DNA of 64,000 nucleotides from Methylobacterium pseudosasicola (GTDB lineage: Bacteria; Pseudomonadota; Alphaproteobacteria; Rhizobiales; Beijerinckiaceae): assembly GCF_900114535.1 (NCBI RefSeq), contig NZ_FOTK01000023.1:46432-110431 (forward strand), written 5' to 3'. Of the stretch, positions 1 to 8,304 are shown piece after piece (position 1 is the stretch's first letter; each line of letters opens with the position of its first letter). Made by a program: the position numbers and the translations under genes. The notes under the pieces were generated by a model, which had not been told where the DNA came from, ran no database searches, and saw only the letters and a program-made list of their open reading frames with translations.

Positions 1-87
1 GCCAGGCTCGGCTGCCCGGGCACCCCGGAGGCCCGGGACAGCCGCAGCCAGGAACGTCGCGGCCAGCAGGGTGCGGCGGTCGAGCAT
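1..87 (-). CDS. Exported protein, N-terminus only (runs off window)
   Basis: Only the first 29 codons are inside the window. They encode a signal peptide: a twin-arginine stretch (DRRTLL, residues 3-8), an Ala/Leu-rich hydrophobic core, and an ARA-A type cleavage region around residues 23-26. The twin arginines suggest Tat export but Sec cannot be excluded. The start is 8 bases downstream of the FMN reductase stop on the same strand, so the two are probably one transcript. Because SsuE/MsuE reductases often sit with sulfonate transport genes, a periplasmic sulfonate-binding protein is a reasonable guess, but nothing in the visible part proves it. Confidence 0.55.
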   Translation of the reverse strand, partial: MLDRRTLLAATFLAAAVPGLRGARAAEPG

Positions 88-95
88 CGCCCGAT

Positions 96-674
96 TCACT
101 CGGCGGCGGCGAGTTCGGCCGGGCCGGTCGCCGCGGCCGCCCGGTGCAGCAGCAGGGCGGAAAGCTGGGCGCCGGCCTCGGCGGCGCGGGCGCGCACCCC
201 GGCCTCGGTCAGCACGCCGTCGCTGAAATCCGCGTCGGACGCGTAGACCGCGGTCGGGATTTGGAGCGCGCCGAAGAAGCCGAAGAGCGGCCGGAAGGCG
301 TGCTCGACCACCAGGGCATGGCGGGCGCCGCCGCCGGTGGCCACGATGGCCACGGGCTTGCCGGCGAGCGCGTTCGGATCGACCAGATCGAACAGGTGCT
401 TGAACAGGCCGGTATAGGCGCCCTTGTAGACCGGCGAGCCGACCACGAGCCCGTCCGCCTCCTCGATCGCGTCGAGCACCCTGCGGGCGGGCAGCGGCAG
501 CTGGTCCCGGGTCCAGGCGGCCCCGAGGCCCGAGCCGGCATCGACGAAGTCGAAGATCCGCCCGTCGAACGCCGCTTGGGCGCAGGCCTCGTGCAGCACC
601 GCATCGACCAGCGTGCGGGTCTTGGACGGGCGTTGGACGTTCGCGCTCAGTCCGACGAGTCTCGGTCGTGTCAT
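96..674 (-). CDS. msuE: NADPH-dependent FMN reductase, MsuE/SsuE type
   Basis: 192 residues with the flavodoxin-like fold of the NADPH-dependent FMN reductase family. The N-terminus carries the SxNxxRPSKT phosphate-binding stretch, the middle has GSPVYKGAYTGLFKHLFDL (about 79-97), typical of SsuE/MsuE, and GKPVAIVATGGG (about 105-116) follows. Such enzymes supply reduced FMN to two-component alkanesulfonate or methanesulfonate monooxygenases, which release sulfite for sulfur nutrition. The next gene on the strand encodes an exported protein, consistent with a sulfonate uptake operon that continues outside the window. The partner monooxygenase is not visible, so the exact substrate is open. 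Confidence 0.85.
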   Translation of the reverse strand: MTRPRLVGLSANVQRPSKTRTLVDAVLHEACAQAAFDGRIFDFVDAGSGLGAAWTRDQLPLPARRVLDAIEEADGLVVGSPVYKGAYTGLFKHLFDLVDPNALAGKPVAIVATGGGARHALVVEHAFRPLFGFFGALQIPTAVYASDADFSDGVLTEAGVRARAAEAGAQLSALLLHRAAAATGPAELAAAE

Positions 675-1106
675 TGCAGAAGCCTTACGACAATGCCGGG
701 CCGCCCTGCTCGGTGAGGAGCGGCAGACGCGCGACCGGATATCCGAATAGGCCGCTAGAATTGCTGCTTGCGCTGCACAACGTCAATGAAACGGCTTTCC
801 CAATTCGTCACGAATAGAAAAATGTTCTCCTCAGAATTGCCGATTGAGAGTGTAATTTCATCTCACGTTCCGGAGGATCGGCTTGCAGATTGCAGCTCGG
901 CGGACCGGGAGATCCGGTTCCGGCGCAGGTTTTATCTAATCAACGACAACAAGATGGAATATAATTGCTCTTGAAACGGTCTCGGAAGAATAATGTTGCT
1001 GTCGGAGCGCGGGCTCCGCTGGCGTGACCGTGTTGATCGTGAGGAGCAGCCCTGCCGCGCGATCGGGGGACGGTCCGGCCTCACATCTGATTCCGCGTGA
1101 AGGCAC
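675..1106. other. Intergenic stretch, no gene seen
   Basis: About 430 bases without a convincing gene. The part from roughly 760 to 1000 is clearly richer in A+T than its surroundings and has only a short open frame with no ribosome binding site. It may hold the promoter of the FMN reductase operon (transcribed leftward from 674) or be a remnant of transferred DNA. Confidence 0.5.
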
Positions 1107-1136
1107 GAAAAAGGGCCAGCCGTGGCGGCTGGCCCT
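1107..1136 (-). terminator. Rho-independent terminator of the Cys-rich gene
   Basis: A perfect 9-bp stem (GGGCCAGCC/GGCTGGCCC, 1113-1121 with 1127-1135) has a 5-base loop and is followed on the minus strand by five T residues (1112-1108). It lies 64 bases past the stop of the gene at 1200-1400. Confidence 0.85.
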
Positions 1137-1199
1137 GAGTCATTCGACAGCTCGATGGCCTGGTTTTCGCGCGCCCGTCGCCGAAGCGTGCGCCTGGGC

Positions 1200-1400
1200 T
1201 TATTCGGCCGCGGTCATCTCGGCGGTGAAGTGACCGCACCAGTCGTTGGCGGTCACGACCGGCCAAAGACCCTTGGACTCCGGAGCCGGCTGGCTCACCG
1301 GCGGGTTGAACCGGCACAGGCCGGCATCGCCCTGGGCGCTCGCGCCGTTGCCCTTATGCTCGTCAAAGAACTTGCAGCTCTCGCAATGTGCGCTGGCCAT
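1200..1400 (-). CDS. Small four-cysteine protein, unknown function
   Basis: 66 residues starting at an ATG preceded by GGGAG. Four cysteines (C6, C9, C29, C55) plus histidines H5, H15 and H57 suggest a bound metal or small iron-sulfur centre: CxxC near the start, then CRFNPP and a WCGHF motif near the end. Short proteins with this C..C-CRxNPP-WCGxF pattern are common in alphaproteobacteria without an assigned role. The gene is monocistronic, with its own terminator downstream. Longer starts in the same frame reach 1526 but lack a ribosome binding site. No function is claimed. Confidence 0.75.
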   Translation of the reverse strand: MASAHCESCKFFDEHKGNGASAQGDAGLCRFNPPVSQPAPESKGLWPVVTANDWCGHFTAEMTAAE

Positions 1401-2025
1401 GTCTCTATGCTCCCGTGTCGGTTCGGCGGTGTGCCGTTCTCTCTTACGAATTAGAACAACTACAATCTGCCAGTCAACCGATGACCGGGCGCGCGGTTCC
1501 ATGCCGGGACCCGCTGCAACGACCATGGAAATTTTTCAGTAGGCCCTGGCCATCTGTCAGCAATGCGAAGGGATAGGTGTCAGTTCGTATTCTGATGGAG
1601 GTACAGCAGTGTGACCGCCCCCCAGGTCACCTCGCCCGCGCCCAAGGCGCACCCGGGGTCCTTCGCACGGGTCAGGTGAAGCCGTAGCCACGTCGGCGTC
1701 CAACGGCACTCCGGACAAAGTTTTGAGAATGCAGCGAGAGCGACGCTGCGAACCCAGCGATCAAAATCACTAACATGATAGCCCTGCTGCATCCGTCCGC
1801 AGCGGTGGGTAGCTGATTGATAGGCGCTCCAATGATCCGCATTCGGACTTCAAAGTTCCGCACCGGATAAACCTAGAGTAAATCAGGGCTGCCGCTCCGT
1901 AACAGCAGCCCTGATCGGTCCGGCTGCGTGTCGACCGAATTCGTCAGTTCAAACTGCCGACGCTCGCGCCTGCCTTCCGCGGTACCTTCCCTTCTCCGGG
2001 GCCGCGAAGGTCACCAGCATCGAGA
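1401..2025. other. Intergenic stretch, no gene seen
   Basis: About 620 bases lie between the Cys-rich gene and the FAD monooxygenase. Short open frames exist on both strands (for example minus 1580-1792), but none has a ribosome binding site or a recognisable protein pattern. I see no gene, repeat or RNA here. Confidence 0.45.
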
Positions 2026-3702
2026 TCACGCCGTGGGCTTGCTCGCGCTGGCGAAGATCCTTCGGCAGTACGCAGCCAAGCGCTCCGGCCGGTCGGCCGC
2101 GTCACGATAGGCGATATGCCCGTCGGGTCGAACGAGGACACTCGACGGCTGGCCTTCCAGGCCGTAGGCGCCGTGCGCCTTGCCGTCGAGGTCCGACAGC
2201 ACCGGCGCCCCTCCCGCCTCGAAAGCAGGACCCGCCAAGACGAGCCGGGGGCGCACCCAGCCCCACGGGGCGACGGCCTCGATGACGGCGCGCAGCGAAG
2301 CGCCGGCTTCCGGGGACCGCCCGTCGAAGCACAGCAACGCCCAGCCCGTCGTCACGCCGTCCGGGTTGTAGATGAACGGGAACAGCGACGTCGTCTCACA
2401 GTCAACGGTCACCTCGGCCTCCGGAGCCCGCTCGCCGGCCTTCGGTCCGCGCTGGAGGAGATGCGTCACACCCGAGAGATGGTCCTCGTTGAGCGGGCTC
2501 TTCGGGTAGCTGACCGAGAGCTGCTGCAGGTCGTCCGTGCCCTGGAGCAGGGCGCCAATGCCCGGCACCACCTTCGCGGCCAATCCGAGGGCCGCATCCG
2601 TCACGGGTCCCCGGTAGACGGTCCGGCGGAAGCCCTTCGCCTGCTGCTCGCTGAGCCTGGCGTGCTCGCCGCCGCGCTCGGCATCGTAGGAATTGAGCAA
2701 CGCCGGAGCCGCCTCGCCCCGCAGGGTCATCGCCAGCCGCCACGCGATCTCGACGGCATCGTGCAAGCCGGCGTTCATACCCTGGCCGCCGATGGGCAGG
2801 GACAGGTGCCCGGCATCGCCGGCCAGGAACACCCGGCCGCGAGCGTATCCCGGCGACACACCGTACTGGAAGCGGCTGTGGGTCAGCCATTGCGGGTCGG
2901 TCAGCGTCAGGGTCTCGTCGCCCGTGACCTCGCGGGCCACCGCCTGGATCTCGTCCAGCGTCGGATCGCGGTCCGGCACCCCCGTGTCGTCGGCCAGGAA
3001 GAACAGCCGGTGATAGCCGCCCCACACCGGCATCACGCCGCAGAAGCCGCGCTCGTAATAGAAGAACCAGAGCTGGTCGGGCTCAAGCGAACGCCGCCAG
3101 GACAGCTTGGCGTCGACCTGTCGGTTCATCCGGCCCTCGAACCGTTCGGGCTCGAAGCTCAGGCCCAACCGGTCGCGCACCGTGCTCTTGGCGCCGTCGG
3201 CGGCGACGAGGTAGCGGCAGCGCAGGCGCTCCTCAGGCCCGTCGTCCCCGCGCCTCACCGTGACGGTCACGCCATCGCCGTCCTGGGCGACGGCCATGAC
3301 CTTGCCGCCGCGCTGCATCCGTCCGCCGCGCCCTTCGTAGGTTTCGATCAAGGTCGTCTCGATGACGTCCTGCCCGCTGTAGAGAACCTGCGGGTGGGGA
3401 CTGGTGACGTCGTCGATCCGGATCGGCGTCGTCGGCGTGCCGTTCATGAAGAAGTTCACCAACCGGACCGGGTAGGCACGCTCCGCGATGGCGTCGCGCA
3501 GCCCGATGGAGGCCAGGAGTTCCTGCGGCCGCGCCCACAGGTTGTTGGCGCGGGAATACGCCCGGACCTCCATCCGCTCCTCCAGGATCAGGCAATCGAC
3601 CCCGTGGTGACGCATTGCGCACCCCGTGGTCAGGCCGACGGGTCCGGCGCCGACGACGATGACCTCGGCGTCGAAGGGCTTGCTGGTTGCTTCAGATGGC
3701 AT
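2026..3702 (-). CDS. FAD-dependent aromatic monooxygenase (PHBH/UbiH-type)
   Basis: 558 residues of a group A flavoprotein monooxygenase, which hydroxylates aromatic or polyketide substrates using NAD(P)H and O2 in the cytoplasm. Visible marks are the N-terminal FAD-binding GAGPVG (about 20-25), the DG motif ADGAKSTVR (about 183-191), and the second FAD motif GRVFLAGDAGH with LPIGGQGMNAG (about 290-315). A thioredoxin-like C-terminal domain follows, as in phenol and 3-(3-hydroxyphenyl)propionate hydroxylases. The ATG at 3702 is chosen because GAGG precedes it; a GTG start at 3735 would overlap the upstream stop. It is the last gene of the marR-ABM-monooxygenase operon. Substrate unknown. Confidence 0.85.
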   Translation of the reverse strand: MPSEATSKPFDAEVIVVGAGPVGLTTGCAMRHHGVDCLILEERMEVRAYSRANNLWARPQELLASIGLRDAIAERAYPVRLVNFFMNGTPTTPIRIDDVTSPHPQVLYSGQDVIETTLIETYEGRGGRMQRGGKVMAVAQDGDGVTVTVRRGDDGPEERLRCRYLVAADGAKSTVRDRLGLSFEPERFEGRMNRQVDAKLSWRRSLEPDQLWFFYYERGFCGVMPVWGGYHRLFFLADDTGVPDRDPTLDEIQAVAREVTGDETLTLTDPQWLTHSRFQYGVSPGYARGRVFLAGDAGHLSLPIGGQGMNAGLHDAVEIAWRLAMTLRGEAAPALLNSYDAERGGEHARLSEQQAKGFRRTVYRGPVTDAALGLAAKVVPGIGALLQGTDDLQQLSVSYPKSPLNEDHLSGVTHLLQRGPKAGERAPEAEVTVDCETTSLFPFIYNPDGVTTGWALLCFDGRSPEAGASLRAVIEAVAPWGWVRPRLVLAGPAFEAGGAPVLSDLDGKAHGAYGLEGQPSSVLVRPDGHIAYRDAADRPERLAAYCRRIFASASKPTA

Positions 3703-3731
3703 GGAAGCCTCGGGCTGGAGAACGGATGGGC

Positions 3732-4100
3732 TCACGCCGCGCAGATGCCAGGCACGTCCACCTTCCGGAACAGGTGCGGGCTCACCGTCGCGGTCTCGGG
3801 GTAGTCCGACAGGCGGGCGCGGAACTCCGGGTTGGTGAAGGCGGCCCGGAAGTCAGAGACGCTGTCCCAGACGGCGTAGTTCAGGAACACGCCGCTGCCG
3901 GCGATGCCGCGGTGCAGCTGGGTCGATACGAACCCGGGCTGCCGCTTCATGACCTCGGCGTCGGCCGTCCAGGCGGAGAGCAGCCGGTCGGCATCGGCGG
4001 GCCGGGCCACGAAGGTGTTGATCAGGACGACCGCGCCGCCCTCGTCCTTCAGTTGGTCCGCCAAGGTGACTGTCTGGTCCATCTCGATGAACTTGGGCAT
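3732..4100 (-). CDS. Antibiotic biosynthesis monooxygenase (ABM) domain protein
   Basis: 122 residues, a single ferredoxin-like ABM domain: a VVLINTFVARPADADRLLSAW beta-alpha segment, then QPGFVSTQLHRG and an F(L)NYAVWDSVSDFRAAF segment typical of the family. These small dimeric proteins act as cofactor-free quinol or polyketide monooxygenases, or as partners of larger oxygenases. The start has AAGGAG seven bases upstream, and the ATG falls two bases past the MarR stop region, so translation is likely coupled. Placement between MarR and an FAD monooxygenase supports a joint role in oxidising a phenolic or quinone compound. Confidence 0.8.
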   Translation of the reverse strand: MPKFIEMDQTVTLADQLKDEGGAVVLINTFVARPADADRLLSAWTADAEVMKRQPGFVSTQLHRGIAGSGVFLNYAVWDSVSDFRAAFTNPEFRARLSDYPETATVSPHLFRKVDVPGICAA

Positions 4101-4101
4101 T

Positions 4102-4620
4102 TCAGGCTCCTTGCGTCTGGGTTCGGGTTCCGATGGCGGCCGCCGGCTCGGACCTTTCGATCCGTTCCCGCATCTCGCGCAGCAGGGTGCTGGCGGCTTC
4201 GAACGCCTCGGGCGATAGGCCGGCGGCGAGGGTATCGGTCCAGCGCTCCTGCCGCTCGATGGCGACGCGATAGGCGGCCTCACCGCGCTCCGTCGCCACG
4301 ACCAGCATGGCCCGCCGGTGATGGGGGTTCGGCTCCAGGCGGACGAGGCCGTCCGCCCGCATCTCGTCGACCAAGCGCTGCACTGCCTGCCGCGTCAGGC
4401 CCATGTTGCGGGCGATATGGGCGACCGGCAGCGGCACGGGCGAGAGCGCGATGGCTCCCAACACCTGCCACCGGGCGCTCGTCAGACCGAGATCGCCGAC
4501 GAGCGTGTCACCGGCGGCTAGCAGTTCGCCGTTGATGCGGAAGACTTCGATGACGAGGCCGGACCAAGCCCCGCGAAGGTGTGCCTGCGCCGACGCAGCG
4601 ACCTGTTTCTTGGTGCTCAT
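4102..4620 (-). CDS. MarR family transcriptional regulator
   Basis: 172 residues with a winged helix-turn-helix in the middle (LTSARWQVLGAI, then VAHIARNMGLTRQAVQRLVDEM as the recognition region, then the wing RRAMLVVATERG). MarR proteins repress oxidative or phenolic-stress genes and release DNA on ligand binding. It is the first gene of a three-gene operon with two oxygenases and probably represses its own operon. A palindrome 37 bases upstream (4657-4674) is a fitting operator. The ATG at 4620 is preferred over a longer frame start at 4674, which would run through that palindrome. Confidence 0.85.
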   Translation of the reverse strand: MSTKKQVAASAQAHLRGAWSGLVIEVFRINGELLAAGDTLVGDLGLTSARWQVLGAIALSPVPLPVAHIARNMGLTRQAVQRLVDEMRADGLVRLEPNPHHRRAMLVVATERGEAAYRVAIERQERWTDTLAAGLSPEAFEAASTLLREMRERIERSEPAAAIGTRTQTQGA

Positions 4621-4656
4621 GAGGGACAACCTAACCCTCCGACCAAGTTCGTCAAG

Positions 4657-4674
4657 ATGACAATATGCTGTCAT
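4657..4674. promoter_or_regulatory. Palindromic operator, probable MarR site
   Basis: ATGACAATATGCTGTCAT: 6-bp half sites ATGACA/TGTCAT separated by 6 bases. It lies just upstream of marR in an AT-rich pocket within GC-rich DNA. The size and position fit an autoregulatory MarR operator overlapping the operon promoter; binding is inferred. Confidence 0.5.
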
Positions 4675-4912
4675 ATTGGGGATGCGGACGGCCGGTCTCG
4701 CGAGCCTGCGACATCCTCGTGGGAGGTGTACCGAGCGGTTTTCGAGAAGTGGCTGACCGTCTCGCCGAAGCGAAGCTAAAAGCCGTCGACCATTCCGACA
4801 TTGACGATGTCAATGAGCACTATCAATCCCAACTGTTTGCTCAATGCCCGCACGGTCCGCATCTTCACCTCACCGAACGACGGGACTGCCCGCCGCCCAA
4901 GAGGATCGAACG

Positions 4913-5323
4913 ATGACCCACCGCATCCGCACCTTCGCAACCGCCGCCAGCCTCACGCTTTTGGCGCTCGCCCCCGCAGCCGCCGCCGAGGTGGCCTCCA
5001 GCTTCAGCGTGCCCGCCGTCATCGGCGCGGCGTACCACGCGCCCGGAGTGGCGCTGAACGCCTCCGATGTCCGCAAGCAGGGAGGTCTCCTGGTGCCTTC
5101 CGCCACCCGGTGGGTCCAGGCCCGCGGGGAGACGAAGTCCGTCGAACCGTTCAAGGCGCCGGGCGTGATCACCGTGGCGTACCGCGAGCCGCGCATCGCC
5201 TCGGACGCCTACGGCGTGCTTCGCCAGGGCGGCTTCGCGACCGCGGGTGTGGTTCGGTGGCTGCCGACCGCCCCCGCCACCGCCGAGGCCGACGCGGGGA
5301 ACGTCAGGCTCGGCTCCCTCTGA
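4913..5323 (+). CDS. Small exported protein, unknown function
   Basis: 136 residues with a clear Sec signal peptide: MTHRIRT, hydrophobic core AASLTLLALAPAAAA, and likely cleavage after AAA at about residue 24. The mature part has an internal duplication: FSVPAVIGAAYHAPGVALNASDVRKQGG (about 29-56) resembles FKAPGVITVAYREPRIASDAYGVLRQGG (about 79-106), suggesting two copies of a 50-residue unit. No cysteines or catalytic motif are seen. The ATG at 4913 has GAGG upstream. It is transcribed away from the MarR operon and converges with the LysR gene at 5346. Function unknown. Confidence 0.7.
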   Translation: MTHRIRTFATAASLTLLALAPAAAAEVASSFSVPAVIGAAYHAPGVALNASDVRKQGGLLVPSATRWVQARGETKSVEPFKAPGVITVAYREPRIASDAYGVLRQGGFATAGVVRWLPTAPATAEADAGNVRLGSL

Positions 5324-5345
5324 TAACGGGCGCTGGCGACCCGCC

Positions 5346-6290
5346 TCACAGGGCATCGGCCAGATCCTGCGCGGCCTCGCGCCCGAGGCGCACCATGACC
5401 TCACGCAGCCACCGATGCGCGGGGTCGTGGTCGTAGGAGGAATGCCAGACCATTGAGATGGTGTCAGCGTCGAGGGGCACCGGCACCGGGCTGGTGGCGA
5501 GGCCGAGCTGCGCGGCGAAGCCGAGGGCGAGCGCATCGACCATCGTGGTGATGACCGGCGCGGCCAGGACATGGAAGGCGACGGTCGTGAACCGCGGCGT
5601 GGTCGCGGCCATCCTGCGCCGCTTGCCGATGGCGGCCAGGGCGATGTCGACCACCCCGTGATCCGCGCCGGTTATGCTCGTCATGATGTGCGGGAAGCGC
5701 AGGTAATCGTCGAGCGAGAGCGGCGGCGCGACCCCGAGCAGGTCCGGGTTGAACAGGCACAGGTAGCCGAAGCGGTAGAGGGCGCGGACCTTGTGATGCG
5801 ACTGGCCCTCCGTCAGGACCCCGACCGCCAGGTCGACTTGGTCCGCATCGAGCTCCCCCAGCACGCTGCCGTAGTCGAGGGCGCGCAGCCTGAGGCTGAT
5901 GCCGGGCGCCTCGCGTCCCAGGAGGGCCAGCAACCGGGGGATGAGATACGCCTCGACGCTGCCCGGCACCGCGAGGGTGAAACCGCGCTCGACCGTGGCA
6001 GGATCGAAGGAATCCTCGCGGAGGACGATGCACTGGAACTGGCGGACCGCCGACCGGACGGGCTCGACCAGGGCGACCGCCCGCGGGGTCAGCCGCATGC
6101 CGTCCGGGGCCCGCGTCAGCAACTCGTCGCCGAGCAGCTTCCTCAGTCGGCCGAGGCTGCTGCTCATCGCCGACTGGCCGACGTTCAGGTGGCCCGCCGC
6201 ACGGGTGACGCTGCGCTCGGTCAGGAGCGCGTCGAGGGCCACCAGCAGGTTGAGGTCGATCCCGGCGAGGTCGCGATGCTTGACCGTCAT
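5346..6290 (-). CDS. LysR family regulator, NodD-like
   Basis: 314 residues. The N-terminal helix-turn-helix reads DLNLLVALDALLTERSVTRAAG and then NVGQSAMSSSLGRLRKLLGDELLTR (about 36-60), the NodD/NagR-like branch of LysR. The co-inducer-binding domain follows. The start overlaps the stop of the TetR gene by four bases (ATGA), so the two regulators are co-transcribed. LysR proteins of this branch respond to aromatic signals. The likely target is the divergent oxidoreductase gene at 7108 or its own operon, but no site is assigned. Confidence 0.85.
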   Translation of the reverse strand: MTVKHRDLAGIDLNLLVALDALLTERSVTRAAGHLNVGQSAMSSSLGRLRKLLGDELLTRAPDGMRLTPRAVALVEPVRSAVRQFQCIVLREDSFDPATVERGFTLAVPGSVEAYLIPRLLALLGREAPGISLRLRALDYGSVLGELDADQVDLAVGVLTEGQSHHKVRALYRFGYLCLFNPDLLGVAPPLSLDDYLRFPHIMTSITGADHGVVDIALAAIGKRRRMAATTPRFTTVAFHVLAAPVITTMVDALALGFAAQLGLATSPVPVPLDADTISMVWHSSYDHDPAHRWLREVMVRLGREAAQDLADAL

Positions 6291-6937
6291 GGTCGCCCGC
6301 GCCCATCGGCAGGGGCGCCCGAGCCGGCATGCGGCAACAGCGCGAGGGACGACTCGGCGATGCGCTCAAGCTCCGCCCGCGCGGCACCGTCCCGCGCCTG
6401 GACCGACAGGCCCTGCAGCAGCGTGTTGAAGGTCGAGGCCAGCGTCGCGACGTCGGTCCCGAGCGGCAGGTCACCGGCGTCGAGGGCCCGCTCGAAGCGC
6501 TTGCGGAAGTTGGTTCGGCTGACCTCCCGCAACGCCCTCAAGGCCTCGTGGACGTCCTGTGCCTCGGGCGAGACGTTCGCCGTGCCCAGGACGACCATGC
6601 AGCCGCAGGGCGCATCGAGGGAGGTCAACACGGCGGCCGCCTCGGTCATGAACCTCCCCACCGCGACGCGAAGGTCCGGCTCCTCGTCGAGGAGCCTCCA
6701 GGGAGCCGCCCAATAGGTGGTCTCGTAATGCTCGACCGCCTCCATGAAGAGGGAGGCCTTGTTGCCGAAGGCCGCATAGAGGCTCGGCGGATTGATCCCC
6801 ATGGCGGAGCAGAGCTCGCCCATGGTCGCCGGCTCGTAGCCACGCTTCCAGAACACCTCCAGTGCGCTGTGCAGGGCCTGGGCCCGGTCGAAGGTGCGCG
6901 GCCGTCCCTTGCTCCTGTGCGGCGTGATCGCGGTCAT
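6287..6937 (-). CDS. TetR family regulator (AcrR-like)
   Basis: 216 residues. The N-terminal helix-turn-helix is RAQALHSALEVFWKRGYEPATMGELCSAMGINPPSLYAAFGNKASLF (about 19-65), followed by the all-helical ligand domain with the CGCM stretch common in this subgroup. The ATG at 6937 is chosen because GAGG lies just upstream; a GTG at 6961 is also possible. It is divergent from the old-yellow-enzyme gene at 7108, with two copies of a TetR-like palindrome between them. It therefore probably represses both genes and responds to a reactive electrophile handled by that enzyme. Confidence 0.85.
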   Translation of the reverse strand: MTAITPHRSKGRPRTFDRAQALHSALEVFWKRGYEPATMGELCSAMGINPPSLYAAFGNKASLFMEAVEHYETTYWAAPWRLLDEEPDLRVAVGRFMTEAAAVLTSLDAPCGCMVVLGTANVSPEAQDVHEALRALREVSRTNFRKRFERALDAGDLPLGTDVATLASTFNTLLQGLSVQARDGAARAELERIAESSLALLPHAGSGAPADGRGRP

Positions 6938-6998
6938 CGCATCCTCGGTGTGCTGGCGCACATGAGCCCTCGGACGGGCCCGCTGCGGGTTGACGGCG

Positions 6999-7041
6999 TG
7001 TAACGCCCGTTACAGATATAGCGTCCTTAACGACCGTTACA
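6999..7041. promoter_or_regulatory. Two TetR-type operators between tetR and oxidoreductase
   Basis: Site 1 (6999-7014) is TGTAACGCCCGTTACA, a perfect 7-bp inverted repeat around a 2-base centre. Site 2 (7026-7041) is CTTAACGACCGTTACA, the same palindrome with two changes in the left half. Centres are 27 bases apart. They lie in the divergent intergenic region and would overlap the promoters of both the TetR gene and the gene at 7108. Confidence 0.7.
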
Positions 7042-7107
7042 ATAATCGATTCCGAGACGATGTCAGCGTCGTGACCACCGGTCCGGCGCAACGGAGACCC
7101 TTGCCCG

Positions 7108-8265
7108 ATGGCCAAGCTTTTCGAGCCCGTGACCCTGCGCGACGTGAACCTGCGCAACCGCCTCGCCGTCCCGCCCATGTGCCAGTACCAGGCCGAAGAC
7201 GGGTTCGTGACGACCTACCATACCGTGCACTACGGAAAGCTCGCGCTCGGCGGCTTCGGCCTCGTCATCGTCGAGGCGACCGCCGTCTCGCCGGAGGCGC
7301 GCATCACCCACGGTGACGTGGGCCTCTGGCGGGACGAGCAGGTCGAGGGGCTTGCCGGCATAGCCGCCTTCATGAAGGCGCAGGGTGCGGTACCCGGCAT
7401 CCAGCTCGCCCATGCCGGTCCGAAGGCCAGCATGCAGCGCCCCTACCACGGCGACGGTCCCCTGAACGATGCCGACATCGCGCGCGGCGACCGGCCCTGG
7501 GCCATCGTGTCCGCCAGCGCCCAGGCCGTCGACCAGGGCTGGCTGGTCCCGGAGGCGCTCGACGCCGCCGGCATCGAGAAGGTGAAGGCGGACTTCGCCG
7601 CAGCCGCCCGGCGCGCCCTGAAGGCCGGCTTCGAGGTCGTGGAGCTGCACTGCGCCCACGGCTACCTGCTGAACTCCTTCCTCTCGCCGCTGACCAACCA
7701 CCGCACGGACGCCTACGGCGGGAGCCGCGAGAACCGCTTCCGGCTGCCGCTGGAGATCGCCCGGGAACTGCGCGCGATCTGGCCGGTCGACAAGCCGTTG
7801 TTCGTGCGCGTCTCGGCGGTCGACGGCTTGAAGACCGGCGTGACCATCGAGGACACGGTCGCCTTCGCCGAGGCCCTGAAGGCGGTCGGCGTCGACGTGG
7901 TCGACGTCTCCTCGGGAGGCGTCGGCACCACCTACGAGCACCCGAGCGGCTACGGCCACCAGGTGCCCTACGCCGAACGGGTCAGGCGTGACACCGGCCT
8001 CAAGACCATGGCGGTCGGCCTGATCGTCGACCCGTTCCAGGCCGAGCAGGTCGTGGCCGAGGGGCATGCCGACCTCGTCGCCATCGGCCGCGAGGCGCTG
8101 CGCAACCCGAACTTCGCGCTCGACGCCGAGCAGGCGCTCGGGGCCGCCCCGCAGGATGCGCCGTACGAGAGCTGGGTGCCCCAACTCGGCTGGTGGCTGA
8201 ACGGGCGCGAACGGAAGCTCCGCCGGCTCGGCGCCTGGTCGAACGGCGAGGACGTTGCGGCTTGA
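7108..8265 (+). CDS. NADH:flavin oxidoreductase, old yellow enzyme (YqjM class)
   Basis: 385 residues of an FMN-dependent TIM-barrel ene-reductase. Visible marks: NRLAVPPMCQYQAEDG near residue 25, where the Cys is the redox-tuning residue of the thermophilic-like YqjM class; HAGPKAS; the substrate-binding pair in ELHCAHGYLLNSFLSP (about 178-193); then NHRTDAYGGSRENRFR, a family hallmark. It would reduce alpha,beta-unsaturated carbonyls or quinones with NADPH and protect against electrophiles. Control by the adjacent TetR repressor through the palindromes at 6999-7041 is likely. It converges with the LysR gene at 8305. Confidence 0.9.
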   Translation: MAKLFEPVTLRDVNLRNRLAVPPMCQYQAEDGFVTTYHTVHYGKLALGGFGLVIVEATAVSPEARITHGDVGLWRDEQVEGLAGIAAFMKAQGAVPGIQLAHAGPKASMQRPYHGDGPLNDADIARGDRPWAIVSASAQAVDQGWLVPEALDAAGIEKVKADFAAAARRALKAGFEVVELHCAHGYLLNSFLSPLTNHRTDAYGGSRENRFRLPLEIARELRAIWPVDKPLFVRVSAVDGLKTGVTIEDTVAFAEALKAVGVDVVDVSSGGVGTTYEHPSGYGHQVPYAERVRRDTGLKTMAVGLIVDPFQAEQVVAEGHADLVAIGREALRNPNFALDAEQALGAAPQDAPYESWVPQLGWWLNGRERKLRRLGAWSNGEDVAA

Positions 8266-8304
8266 GCCTCCGGGCAGGGACGCACCGTGACGGCTGCCCC
8301 CGCC

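Noticed and set aside
2116..3804. Long plus-strand open frame opposite the FAD monooxygenase
   Set aside because: Same effect; the minus strand has all FAD motifs and coupled starts.
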